From: Neovahlkampfia damariscottae
Taxonomy: Eukaryota > Heterolobosea > Selenaionea > Neovahlkampfiida > Neovahlkampfiidae
Assembly: GCA_016618085.1 (NCBI GenBank)
Contig: JABLTG010000269.1
Span: 1-17,071, forward strand
DNA length: 17,071 nt
Reading direction: 5' to 3'
Shown: positions 1 through 7,835 of the stretch, one piece after another
Position numbering within the stretch: the stretch's first letter is position 1
Layout of the letters: the number at the start of each line of letters is the position of its first letter
Made by a program: the position numbers and the translations under genes
Notes under the pieces: model-generated
The model's database searches: none
The model's input: only the letters and a program-made list of their open reading frames with translations
Told to the model about the DNA's origin: nothing

Positions 1-1331
1 AAATCATCCCATCCATAGATGTTATTTAAAATTATTTCAAAAAAAATTAAAGGAATAAAAATAGAATCATTTTTAAGTTCAAATAAGCATCCTTGTTCAA
101 CTAATGATTCAATTTCTTGTTTAAGGCCAAAAACTTTAAAATGGTCTATATTCCATTGTTCTAAAACTCCCAAAAGTATAAAGTCTTCATATTTATCATA
201 TTGATGTAATTTATAAATTGATTTGGTTGTTCTTAACATATTTTCATGAATTTTATCAATAGAATCATATTGAATTAATGACATTGCGAAATATTGTAAT
301 AGTCTAAATACTCCTCCCAATGATGATATATAAACTTTCCATGATTCCAAAGTAAAATCAATTTTTTTATTTTGAATATGATCAGAAATTATTTTAACAA
401 TGATTTCATAATCAAGATCATCTCCAATTTGTAAATAAATTGAATTTAATGAATAAGATGTTGTTGGTAAAACTAATTCAATTGGAGTATCGGAAACACC
501 ACTAACAATTGGAATAATAAATGTATTGTGATCCATTTCAGATAAAACTAAATCCATTAACTTTTTGGTGTATCTATAAATAATGGTTTTATGTTTATCA
601 GGAGTAGGATTATTTAAAAATTTCTGATATAAATCATCATCTAATGCAACATTTTGAATTTCATCAACTCTCCATAAAATTGTTAATTCATCATCTTGAT
701 TTAAATTTAAATCTTTTTTAATTTCCAACATTATTTCACTTGGTTCCATATTTTTATCAAAAAAAGGTTTAACATCCTTAATATTAATAAAATCACGTAT
801 TTCTTTTTTCCATAATTGAGATAATAAACAACAAGATAAATGAAAATCAACTTTTTCATTTTCTTTAATTTGATTTCCATTACTTTCTTTAATGAATATT
901 TCAATAAAATGATTTCCTAAAATTCTTTTTTTAAAATTTGAAAATATTTCCTTCGATTCTTTTTCAATTTCTTTTGATTGAAAACTTTTTAAATTTTCTT
1001 TTATTGCAATGACACAAAAATTTTCATTTTGTGAAACATAATTTTTGAGAATATTCCAAATTTCAAAACTAAAACGACTTTTTCCAATTCCACTTCCACC
1101 AATAATTGAATTAAGTTTCCACTGTTGATGTAATTTAATTTTCTTTGAAAATAAAATAAAATTTGATAAAATAGATTTCATAATTTTCTCTTCTCTTTCT
1201 TTTCTTTCCACATAATCAAAAATAAAACCTTCAGAAGCATATATCGACTCATTTTCAATTTTTTTTTTTTTGAATTCTTCCAAATTTATTTCTTTTCTTT
1301 TTCTTTTGACTCCACGGTTTTCTTGTTTTTC
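1..1331 (-). CDS. P-loop NTPase region of Crinkler-like host gene (partial)
   Basis: The minus strand is open from 1331 to the window edge, 443 codons without a stop. After a lysine-rich nuclear-localisation-like stretch (KRKRKE) there is a clear Walker A, IIGGSGIGKSRF, near 1070-1100, and a Walker B-like strand, LTILWRVDEIQ, near 650-680. A later hydrophobic helical region runs to the edge. The combination of SAM domain, P-loop ATPase with a DE-Q Walker B and long helical tail resembles Crinkler (CRN) type or STAND-like NTPases abundant in mycorrhizal fungi. This is recognition by pattern, not alignment. The gene is cut by the left edge, so the C-terminal effector or nuclease domain, if any, cannot be judged. 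Its role in the cell is unknown. Confidence 0.6.
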
Positions 1332-1357
1332 CTATTTTTTAATTAAAGTGTCTTTAC
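1332..1357 (-). other. Candidate 26-nt intron or frame break
   Basis: Between the SAM frame and the NTPase frame, minus strand, lies a stretch starting GTAAAG and ending TAG. Removing exactly these 26 bases joins AAG to GAA in phase 0 and gives one continuous protein. An intron this short is far below usual fungal sizes, so a frameshift or small insertion in a decaying gene is the main alternative. Confidence 0.35.
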
Positions 1358-1672
1358 CTTGAGTTCGGAAATTGCATTAAAAACGACAAGAGCATCACCA
1401 AATTTGAGACGAAATGGTTCTTTTTGTAACATTTCAAAAGTCAGCAAAAACAAAGCTTGTCCTTGAATATTATTTTGAATAAATAAATTTTTCAATCCAA
1501 TATCCTTTAGTTCTGGCAATTCATCATTCAACCAATCTCCAACTTCTTCCTTTGTCCATCGAGAATATTTAATTTTTTCTACTGAATCTTTTGGTTCTTC
1601 CTCTGTAAGTTCAATTATTTCCTCTGACTCCATTTGGTTATCTTTTTCTTCCAAAATATCAGGTTCATCCAT
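1358..1672 (-). CDS. SAM-domain N-terminal exon of a Crinkler-like host gene
   Basis: Reading leftwards from the ATG at 1672, an acidic leader of about 35 residues (rich in E and D) is followed by a SAM-like helical domain, about residues 37-105. It has the pattern SRWTKEEVGDWL, then helices ending in FNAISELK. SAM domains are small protein-protein interaction modules. In Glomeromycotina they commonly head large families of Crinkler-like or kinase-like proteins (established knowledge). After the codon for K105 the frame continues only VKTL before a stop. A GT directly after K105 and a TAG 26 bases later would join this exon in phase to the NTPase frame downstream. It is probably the N-terminal part of one gene with the next feature. 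It differs in style from the viral genes and is read as the cellular left flank. Confidence 0.6.
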
Positions 1673-1859
1673 TTTTTTATTTGAAGAATTGTTTTTTTTT
1701 TTAGGTGATTAGATTTTAATTGATTGAAAAAAATAAAAAATTGATTGGTTAAATTTATGATGAGCATTCACAAATATTCACAAAATATAAAAAATGGAAA
1801 ATACTTAAAGATTTAAAGTTATAGTAAATTATAAACATAATAAAACATAAAAAATCATA
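1673..1859. other. Left boundary zone between host gene and viral element
   Basis: This is a non-coding stretch with poly-T/A runs. It should hold the promoter of the leftward SAM/NTPase gene, the left end of the viral element and the promoter of the rightward GIY-YIG gene. I see no inverted repeat shared with the right end near 16950. An ATACTTAAAG box at 1801-1810 and TTATAG at 1819-1824 fit the viral promoter pattern, so the element probably begins before about 1790. Confidence 0.4.
1801..1824 (+). promoter_or_regulatory. Early-type viral promoter, GIY-YIG gene
   Basis: ATACTTAAAG followed 9 bases later by TTATAG is a divergent copy of the box pair found before the helicase and polymerase genes. 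The spacing to the ATG at 1860 is longer (35 bases) than for those genes. Confidence 0.35.
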
Positions 1860-2444
1860 ATGGTAAATTATCAAAATGGAAAAATCTATAAAATTATTAA
1901 CTCAATAAATGATAAATGTTATATTGGTTCTACAACACAAAAATTATGTGTTAGAATGGCAAAACATAGATACGATTATAAAATAGGAAAATCCTGTTCA
2001 TCAAAAATGTTATTTTCAGAAGATTATGATAATTGTAAAATAATTTTGATTGAAAATTACCCATGTGATAACAAAGAACAATTACATAAACAAGAAAGAT
2101 GTTGTGTTGAAAAATATGATTGTGTTAATAAAAATATACCATCAAGAACACTAAAAGAATACCAAAAAGAATATTATCAGGAAAATAAAGGTAAAATTAA
2201 ACAATATTATGAAAACAACAAAGATAAAGTCAAACAATATTATCAAAACAATAAAGAAAAAATCAAACAATCTAAACGGCAATATTATCAAGATAATAGA
2301 TATAAAATTAAAGAACATAAAAAAGAATATCTAAAACAATATTATCAAGACAATAAAGATAAAATTAAACGAAAGAGACAACAATATTACAAAGACAATA
2401 AAGAAAAAACATCAACAATTTGTAAATCAATAAAAATTAACTAA
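1860..2444 (+). CDS. GIY-YIG endonuclease with repetitive YYQxN tail
   Basis: The protein has 194 residues. Residues 6-45 carry the GIY-YIG fold signature: GKIYKIIN with the GIY-type tyrosine, then CYIGSTTQ with the YIG triad, then R32 and KHRYDY. This domain makes single- or double-strand DNA cuts in homing endonucleases and in many large-virus and polinton-like-virus proteins. Residues 104-183 are six degenerate copies of a YYQxNKxKIK unit. In relatives such tails often end in a CxCG...H...H zinc finger, but here the reading frame ends in an unrelated TSTICKSIKIN. In the next frame a KKHQQF remnant ends at 2433, which suggests that the zinc-finger end was lost by deletion or frameshift. A role in element mobility or replication is inference. 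Confidence 0.75.
   Translation: MVNYQNGKIYKIINSINDKCYIGSTTQKLCVRMAKHRYDYKIGKSCSSKMLFSEDYDNCKIILIENYPCDNKEQLHKQERCCVEKYDCVNKNIPSRTLKEYQKEYYQENKGKIKQYYENNKDKVKQYYQNNKEKIKQSKRQYYQDNRYKIKEHKKEYLKQYYQDNKDKIKRKRQQYYKDNKEKTSTICKSIKIN
2169..2408 (+). repeat. Degenerate in-frame repeats encoding YYQxNKxKIK
   Basis: Six units begin at about residues 104, 115, 126, 141, 160 and 175 of the GIY-YIG protein, with spacing 11, 11, 15, 19 and 15. The DNA is AATATTAT(C/G)A... repeated with small changes. A single unit of the same type (EYYQENKDQ) occurs in the gene at 10456, so the tail is a shared module. Confidence 0.8.
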
Positions 2445-2473
2445 ATATATTCATATTATATAGATAATATAAT

Positions 2474-3416
2474 ATGAGCAAATTACTTTCAAAAAAATAT
2501 AAGAAAGAGGTTGAATATCCCCGAAAAAGAGTCTAAATACGTTGGAGATTTAATGGAGCAACCAAAAAAAGATAAACCAATGAACACTCCACACCATATA
2601 GCAAATGAAAGAGATTCAATTCATCAGTTAGATTTATTATTTCTTCCATACGATAACAAGCAAAAATATGCATTAACAGTAATTGATGTATTTTCAAGAC
2701 ACGCAGATGCCGAACCAGTCTCAACTAAAACTCCGGATAAAATAGTAGAAGCATTAAAAAAGATATACGAAAGAAGTTATTTAAATATTCCGAAACACTT
2801 TTTGAAAGTTGATAGTGGGTCAGAATTTAAAGGTGCTTTTATTAAATTTGCAAAAGAAAATAAAATTGGAATTCGTAGAGCATTGCCAAATCGTCATAGG
2901 ACACAAGCAGTAATTGAGAGTTTCAATGGTATTCTTGGCAAAATAATATTTGAATTACAAACCATTGAAGAATTAAAAAATAAACAAACCAATAGGAAAT
3001 GGGTGTCCAATTTACCTCTAATTATTGAAGAATACAACAAACAAATTGATGAAAAGAAACCAAGAAAACCAGAAACAAAACCAGCAAAATGTCAAGGAGA
3101 TGCATGTAAATTATTAGAAACTGGTGATAAAGTGAGATTAGCTTTAGATTACCCAATAGACCCAGCAACAGGAAAAAAATTAGATTCAAAATTTAGAAAA
3201 ACAGATATTAGATGGAGTGAGGAACTCCACGAAATTGAAAATATAATATTAGCACCAAATCAACCTCCATTATATCAATTAAAAGGAATTCCAGCAAATT
3301 ACACAAAAAATCAATTAAGAAAGGTAGAAACGCCAAAAGTTGAAATAAAAGATCAAAAATATATAGGTCAAACTATTGTTAAATCCAGAAAAAAAAATAT
3401 AGAATTTTTAAATTAA
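2474..3416 (+). CDS. RVE-type (retroviral-like) integrase, frame break near its start
   Basis: This is the DDE-fold integrase that would insert the element into host DNA. The core domain holds D in HQLDLLFLP, D in FLKVDSGSEF and E in AVIESFNG. The last two acids are separated by 34 residues. A C-terminal SH3-like barrel (TGDKVRL ... RWSEELHEIENI ... YTKNQLRK) matches Maverick/Polinton and virophage integrases. The natural ATG is 2474, just behind a TATATAG at about 2457-2463, but that frame (starting MSKLLSKKYKKEVEYP) ends at 2536. The integrase frame is open from 2478, one base later in phase, and has no ATG before 2553. A run of seven A (2491-2497) lies in the overlap. The usual N-terminal HHCC zinc domain is not visible. 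Frameshift mutation, assembly error and programmed +1 shift are all possible. Confidence 0.85.
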
Positions 3417-3454
3417 AAAACTACTTAAAAAAATATCTCAATATTAATATATAG
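3413..3454 (+). promoter_or_regulatory. Early-type viral promoter, helicase gene
   Basis: The pair is ACTACTTAAAAAAATAT at 3420-3436 and TATATAG at 3448-3454, three bases before the helicase ATG. Both elements recur before the polymerase and two small genes. Confidence 0.55.
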
Positions 3455-3457
3455 AAA

Positions 3458-5131
3458 ATGTTATCAAAAGATATTAAATTTGTTAAAGAAGATTTATTAA
3501 CTTATGAAGAATTAAAAAAAATCATTACAGAAAAAATAGCAATTAATAAAGCCAAAATAATTTCTTCAAAATTGAACAAAACATTAATAATTCAAGGAAA
3601 CGAATTTTATTTGTATGATAGAGAATTAAAATTGTATAAAAAGCAAACTTACAAAGATAAGGAACAATGCAATAATGGAGTAATTTATATTGTTTCTTTA
3701 TTGATAAAAGAATCTTATGAAAATTTAGAACAAGTTTCTAAAGACAATTTGGAAACTTATAAAAAAGGATTTGAAGCAATTTTTCAAAATGGGAGCATTT
3801 TAAAATATTTTCCTCAATTGAAAGTTGAATTAACAAATACAAAGAATTTTGATAAACAACATGTAAATGAAATTCATTTTTTGAACGGATATTTTGATTT
3901 AAAAAACGGAGAATTTAAAGAGAGAGAAGAATATTGCAGAATTACAGACTGTATTCACAGAAATTATGAAAAACCAAAGAAAAAATCAATGGAAAAAGTA
4001 AAAGAATTGTTAAGTATGATTTATCCAAATAAAGATGATAAAAATTATTTAATGATGACAATAGCAACTGCATTATGTGGAATTGCAACAATGGATCAGT
4101 CAATATTATTTCTATTGGGTAAAGGTTCATCAGGAAAATCAACAGTAATGAAAATGTTAAAAAATTCAATTGGAATGTATTTTGTGGAATTGAAAACTGA
4201 TACATTTGTGATGGGAAATCAAAAAGCAGACAAAATATTAAATACTTTATTGGAAAAACCACATGCAAGATTGATTTGGGTGAATGAATTGGCGGATAAG
4301 AAAATGGATGATTCATTATTTAAATCTGTATGTGAAGGAACAGCCCAAACAACAAGATTATTTCAAGATGGAGTGACAGAAATTCAAATGAATGCTTTGA
4401 TTATGATTACAGCAAATACATTTCCAAGCATTAAAATAGATTCTGGAGTTGTTCGTCGTATTAAATCTCATACTCACATGTCGGAGTTTGTTGATGAAGA
4501 AAATAAAATTGACAAAGAAAATAACATTTATTTGAAAGACAAACATTTAGAAGAAAAAATGAGAGACATTGAAATGTCAAATGCGTTTGTGAAATATATT
4601 GCAAATTATGCAAAGAAATATTACAAAGAAATAAGATATGAAGCAATACAAAATTTTAAAGATACTAAAGAATGCATTACAAGTTCAAATGATACAATTC
4701 AAGATTATATTGATGTGAATTTAATAATTACAGAAGATGAAAAAGATAGAATTGGAAGAGATGAAATGATACAAAATTTTAAATTAACAAATCCAAAATC
4801 TTTGATTACATGTACGCAATTAATTAATAGTTTAAAAGATAAAGGTATTAGATATGAAGGAACATTCAGATACAAAAAATTGAAAGGTTGTTATCTTGGT
4901 GTAAAATTTAGTGACAACAATGAATCGGATACAGAAAGTGAAGATGAAAATAAACCAGACTATAAAACTAAATATGATGATTTATTAAAAAAATATCAAG
5001 AACTTGAAAAGAAATATAATCAATTAAAAATTAAACCACAAATTATTAAAAATATCCAACAAGAAAGTAAAAAGAAAACTAAAAAAGTTGAAAAAGAAGA
5101 TGAAGAACCTTTAATTGTTGATTTTTTGTAA
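3458..5131 (+). CDS. Superfamily 3 helicase (D5-like)
   Basis: The protein has 557 residues and is intact. It shows Walker A FLLGKGSSGKST near residues 219-229, Walker B RLIWVNEL near 270-278, motif C ALIMITANT near 313-321 and an arginine pair in GVVRRI just after. A D5_N-like region (LNGYFDLKNGEF ... EEYCRITDC) precedes the ATPase. This is the hexameric replicative helicase used by polinton-like viruses, virophages and NCLDVs to unwind DNA in the replisome. No archaeo-eukaryotic primase motifs are seen in the N-terminal 200 residues, so it looks like a helicase without primase. The C-terminal 60 residues form an acidic linker and a coiled coil (YDDLLKKYQELEKKYNQLK), probably for assembly or partner contact (inference). 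The start is fixed by the promoter box just upstream. Confidence 0.9.
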   Translation: MLSKDIKFVKEDLLTYEELKKIITEKIAINKAKIISSKLNKTLIIQGNEFYLYDRELKLYKKQTYKDKEQCNNGVIYIVSLLIKESYENLEQVSKDNLETYKKGFEAIFQNGSILKYFPQLKVELTNTKNFDKQHVNEIHFLNGYFDLKNGEFKEREEYCRITDCIHRNYEKPKKKSMEKVKELLSMIYPNKDDKNYLMMTIATALCGIATMDQSILFLLGKGSSGKSTVMKMLKNSIGMYFVELKTDTFVMGNQKADKILNTLLEKPHARLIWVNELADKKMDDSLFKSVCEGTAQTTRLFQDGVTEIQMNALIMITANTFPSIKIDSGVVRRIKSHTHMSEFVDEENKIDKENNIYLKDKHLEEKMRDIEMSNAFVKYIANYAKKYYKEIRYEAIQNFKDTKECITSSNDTIQDYIDVNLIITEDEKDRIGRDEMIQNFKLTNPKSLITCTQLINSLKDKGIRYEGTFRYKKLKGCYLGVKFSDNNESDTESEDENKPDYKTKYDDLLKKYQELEKKYNQLKIKPQIIKNIQQESKKKTKKVEKEDEEPLIVDFL

Positions 5132-5143
5132 AATTAATTTTTT

Positions 5144-5177
5144 AAATATAAAAAATATAAAAAATTAAAATATATAG
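5144..5177 (+). promoter_or_regulatory. Viral promoter, zinc-finger gene
   Basis: AAATATAAAAAATATAA is followed by TATATAG at 5171-5177, with the ATG at 5189. It is the same AT-box layout as before 7174 and 7836, but without the CTTAAAA core. Confidence 0.45.
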
Positions 5178-5188
5178 TAATATATATA

Positions 5189-5344
5189 ATGAGAGATCAT
5201 GAAATGTGTGAAATATGTAATGATATTATAGATTTTGATTATATGAATCAATGTAATAAATGTGAAAAATGGTTTTGTTATATTTGTTCTGATAATGATA
5301 TTGATGATGATGATTATATTTATGATTATATTTGTGATTATTAA
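5189..5344 (+). pseudogene. Small RING-like zinc-finger gene cut by a transposon
   Basis: There are 51 codons before a stop (TAA, 5342-5344) created at the transposon junction. Cysteine pairs CEIC, CNKC and CYIC, with W and F between them, followed by an acidic D/Y-rich run, form most of a RING- or treble-clef-like zinc site. The frame ends in CDY exactly at the insertion point. With the transposon and one ATT copy removed, the reading frame continues past 7111 and the last cysteine pair becomes CxxC. The gene was therefore coding before the insertion. RING proteins often act as ubiquitin ligases, but the function here is not established. Confidence 0.65.
5340..5342. repeat. Target site duplication ATT (left copy)
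   Basis: ATT here matches ATT at 7108-7110, directly outside the right repeat. The 3-bp choice is supported because it gives a canonical CxxC spacing in the interrupted zinc-finger gene. TA at 5342-5343 and 7107-7108 is the competing reading. Confidence 0.6.
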
Positions 5345-5496
5345 GACTCCTATGTAATTAGTCGCGTTATATGAATAAACCTTAGTTTTTAATTTGAAGT
5401 ATAGCGTTTCAACCAACTAAGTGCTGTTATACCAACTAAGTAGGGTTTCAACCAACTGAGTCCCATTACTTGTACTAAGTGCCGTTATACAAGAAA
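5343..5496 (+). repeat. Left terminal inverted repeat of nested transposon
   Basis: 154 bp, inverted with respect to 6897-7107. It contains two copies of CCAACTAAGT and lacks the 57-bp segment present in the right arm between two CCAACTAAGTGCTGTT copies. Confidence 0.9.
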
Positions 5497-5631
5497 AGTC
5501 GTTTGTTTGATTTTGTTTTATTATTCTCAATTTTAAGCAGTGTGTCCAAAACACGAAACTGGGGTTCTGTGGATTGTTATTATGAAAAAGAGATTAAAAA
5601 TAATGTTTGCCTATTAAATAAAACAATTGAT

Positions 5632-6199
5632 TTATTTGAGATTTGAATAACAGTCTGGCATTGAGCATAAAGCACTCACAAATTGTGTTTCTAAAAAACC
5701 GAAAGTGTGATTTGAATTACATAACAAGAATTGTACCACTTTCAATGTTGCACATTGCTCTTTGTACATTTTTGTTTTTGTTTCAATATACATCGGGTGT
5801 GATAAAACGATATCTATTGCAAAGTTTGACATGATGAATGCAACACAACAGATTGAAACACATGCGAAAAAAATTAAAATAAAAAAGCAAGATGAGCCAA
5901 TAGACTTGATGTTCATTTGTTCAGTTTTGATCACACCCAGACAAGCCTTTAATACTAAAACAACGACTATTGTCATAAATACTATACCAAAAGAAACTAT
6001 GACTAAAATGTAAATGTTTGCCTTGCAGTGACATAAGGAGTGCAAACAAACCGAATATAGCACCAGAAGAGATCAAAGTACAGTTTCCATAGATACAAAC
6101 CAGATAAAAAGTATAATAACACCAAAAATACCAAAGATTTGTATGAATGTCGTCCAAATGATAAAATCTAGTGGAACATCCAATTGAGAAAACACTCAA
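5632..6199 (-). pseudogene. Broken multi-pass membrane protein frames inside the transposon
   Basis: Two overlapping minus-strand frames (5921-6199 and 5632-6063) look like one protein split by a frame shift near 6020-6060. The upstream frame has a hydrophobic segment, YYTFYLVCIYG to GAIFGLFALL. The downstream frame has ANIYILVIVSFGIVFMTIVV and SSCFFILIFFACVSICCVAF. Together they give three or four predicted membrane spans with several cysteines. I do not recognise the family. It may be a host gene fragment captured by the transposon, or chance hydrophobic frames in AT-rich DNA. Expression is not supported by any signal I can see. Confidence 0.3.
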
Positions 6200-6382
6200 G
6201 AATTCTTTTGGATTAGTGAATTGGTTCAGACTTGTTCAAACAAGTCTGAATAAGAAAATTAATTATCATGCATTAGAAAATTTAATTTCAACAATTTTTA
6301 ATTTATTGAAAGTTTTTAAATTAAATAAACTTGAATTTTTGCGACCAATAAAACCGAAGAATTTTCAAAACACCAATCAAAA

Positions 6383-6724
6383 ATGAATATCCCGATTCTT
6401 GTGACAATACGTGAATTCAGTAAGAATCCATCAATTGAATATACCAATGCTGATGTCTTTTCATATTTTGAAGCTGAAGGTATTCAAAAACTTAGAAAAT
6501 CCCTTTACAAATCAAAATTTGAAAAAATGTATGGAAAGTATGGAAAGGAACTAGAAATTTATGGGCCTGTTCATGACGAAGAAAAGTTTCAGAAATTTTT
6601 AGATTCAAAAGCTACAAAGGTTGGATGTGAAAACAGTTTCTTCAAATATAATTTGATTTATTATACTGAAAGTTGTTCTCCACGAAACGAAACAGATGAA
6701 AGTTTGACTTGGGATTCAAAATAA
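6383..6724 (+). CDS. Hypothetical protein in the transposon interior
   Basis: An ATG-started frame of 113 residues begins MNIPILVTIREF and has the segment KFEKMYGKYGKELEIYGPV followed by a charged stretch and a serine-rich end. The mixed charged/aromatic composition looks protein-like rather than random, but no domain is recognised. It is not a recognisable transposase. It could be a captured host exon or a remnant of the transposon's own gene. Confidence 0.3.
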   Translation: MNIPILVTIREFSKNPSIEYTNADVFSYFEAEGIQKLRKSLYKSKFEKMYGKYGKELEIYGPVHDEEKFQKFLDSKATKVGCENSFFKYNLIYYTESCSPRNETDESLTWDSK

Positions 6725-6896
6725 AATTACTTGATATTATCCATACTCTTCTTCTGCCATCAAATATAATTCTTTTTAAGTCAAAGACAAGAAACAAAGA
6801 ATCGAAGAATAAATTTTTATTTTCTGGAGAACCCGTGTTTCATTCGAAAGCGCCACATTTCAATTTGAAGTGTCCGTTACATGTAAAAACATGACA

Positions 6897-7107
6897 TTTC
6901 TTGTATAACGGCACTTAGTACAAGTAATGGGACTCAGTTGGTTGAAACCCTACTTAGTTGGTATAACAGCACTTAGTTGGAGTAACGTGACTTAGTTGGA
7001 ATAAAGCCCGTTATTCAGAAAAACAGCACTTAGTTGGTTGAAACGCTATACTTCAAATTAAAAACTAAGCTTTATTCATATAACGCGACTAATTACATAG
7101 GAGTCTT
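6897..7107 (-). repeat. Right terminal inverted repeat of nested transposon
   Basis: 211 bp. It contains four copies of ACTTAGTTGG plus weaker ones (for example ACTCAGTTGG). These subterminal repeats are plausible transposase binding sites. The arm pairs with the left arm outside a 57-bp extra segment. Confidence 0.9.
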
Positions 7108-7110
7108 ATT
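7108..7110. repeat. Target site duplication ATT (right copy)
   Basis: This is the partner of 5340-5342. The coding frame of the interrupted gene resumes immediately after it with Cys, Arg, Lys codons. Confidence 0.6.
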
Positions 7111-7126
7111 GTAGAAAAAATAATTT

Positions 7127-7161
7127 AAATATAAAAAATATATAAAAAATTAAATATATAG
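7127..7161 (+). promoter_or_regulatory. Viral promoter, coiled-coil gene
   Basis: AAATATAAAAAATATATA is followed by TATATAG at 7155-7161, with the ATG at 7174. The layout is nearly identical to the box before the interrupted zinc-finger gene, just beyond the transposon. Confidence 0.5.
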
Positions 7162-7173
7162 TAATAATATAGA

Positions 7174-7764
7174 ATGGAAAATAATAAATTTAAATCAGTA
7201 AAAGAATTTTTAGGTGATGATTTATTTTACAATTCTCGTTTAATAAACTACAACGAAGAAATGAAAAAAATAAATGATGAAGAAGAAAAGGAAGAAGAAA
7301 TATGGGTAACTTATGAAAGAGAAGATCATTTTGGTAGAAATGAATTGATGAGAAAAATTAAAGAAGAAGAAATGAAAGAAACAATAAGATTAAATACAGA
7401 TACTTACATTCAATTATTAAAAGAAAATGCGAGACTAAAAGATCATCAAATTGAAATTTTAACAAGAAGAATAACAGAGCTTGAAAAATATGAAAAAGAA
7501 AAATTCGATTTAATAAAGAATATTGAAACAGTAGAAAATAATGCCAAATACTTAAAAATATGTGATTGGTTTAATTCTACTGATTTAGAGGAGATTGACA
7601 AAATAGTAGAAAAATATTCAGATAATGTAAATCATAACATTGATAGTTTTTTGACTTGGGTAAGAGATAAATGGGGGTATTTAACTATTACTGATTTTTA
7701 TTTTTATATTGAATATGCTTATAGCACCAATGATATTGAGACTTTACTGAAAATTTACGAGTAA
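7174..7764 (+). CDS. Coiled-coil protein of unknown function
   Basis: The protein has 196 residues and is intact. The N-terminal third is acidic (NDEEEKEEEIW). Residues about 75-125 form a long leucine/isoleucine heptad region (QLLKENARLKDHQIEILTRR, then ITELEKYEKEKFDLIKN) that should be a coiled coil. The C-terminal 60 residues are aromatic-rich (FLTWVRDKWGYLTITDFYFY) and look globular. I do not recognise the family. It sits between the replication genes and has the same promoter style, so an early or replication-side role is a reasonable guess only. Confidence 0.7.
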   Translation: MENNKFKSVKEFLGDDLFYNSRLINYNEEMKKINDEEEKEEEIWVTYEREDHFGRNELMRKIKEEEMKETIRLNTDTYIQLLKENARLKDHQIEILTRRITELEKYEKEKFDLIKNIETVENNAKYLKICDWFNSTDLEEIDKIVEKYSDNVNHNIDSFLTWVRDKWGYLTITDFYFYIEYAYSTNDIETLLKIYE

Positions 7765-7786
7765 GAAAATATGAAATAATTTTTTT

Positions 7787-7823
7787 AAATATAAAAAATA
7801 CTTAAAAAAATAAAAATATATAG
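7787..7823 (+). promoter_or_regulatory. Early-type viral promoter, polymerase gene
   Basis: AAATATAAAAAATACTTAAA at 7787-7806 and TATATAG at 7817-7823, 12 bases before the ATG at 7836. This is the most complete copy of the box pair. Confidence 0.6.
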
Positions 7824-7835
7824 TAATAATATATA

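Larger units (their letters stand above)
5343..7107. mobile_element. Nested DNA transposon with long terminal inverted repeats, 1765 bp
   Basis: The ends read AAGACTCCTATGTAATTAG and its reverse complement, and continue as inverted repeats of 154 bp (left) and 211 bp (right). By eye they differ by one substitution and one 57-bp gap. ATT flanks both ends (5340-5342 and 7108-7110). No DDE/D transposase domain is recognisable inside, so the element is probably non-autonomous or degenerate. A 3-bp duplication with long repeats would suit a Harbinger- or CACTA-like family. A TA duplication (ends AGACTCC) cannot be excluded, so the superfamily is left open. The interior holds two minus-strand membrane-protein-like frames and one plus-strand frame. 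High repeat identity indicates a recent insertion, after the viral element was already present. Confidence 0.88.

Noticed and set aside
19-204. Plus-strand 61-codon frame at the left edge
   Set aside because: It is antisense to the continuous NTPase frame and has no domain.
2169-2408. CRISPR-like or satellite array
   Set aside because: The repeats are in frame, protein-level and unequal in spacing, with no spacers, so they belong to the GIY-YIG tail.
3942-4646. Minus-strand open frames of 61-124 codons under the helicase gene
   Set aside because: They are antisense to an intact gene with strong motifs and have low-complexity hydrophobic content expected from AT-rich codons; no promoter box precedes them.
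5165-5416. Minus-strand 83-codon frame rich in I, N and T across the transposon junction
   Set aside because: It reads the antisense of the acidic D/Y-rich zinc-finger gene and part of the inverted repeat, with simple composition and no support as a gene.
5342-7108. TA target duplication (Tc1/mariner-like) for the nested transposon
   Set aside because: Possible on the bases alone, but the ATT reading gives canonical CxxC spacing in the interrupted gene and full-length repeats, so it is preferred and TA is kept only as an alternative.
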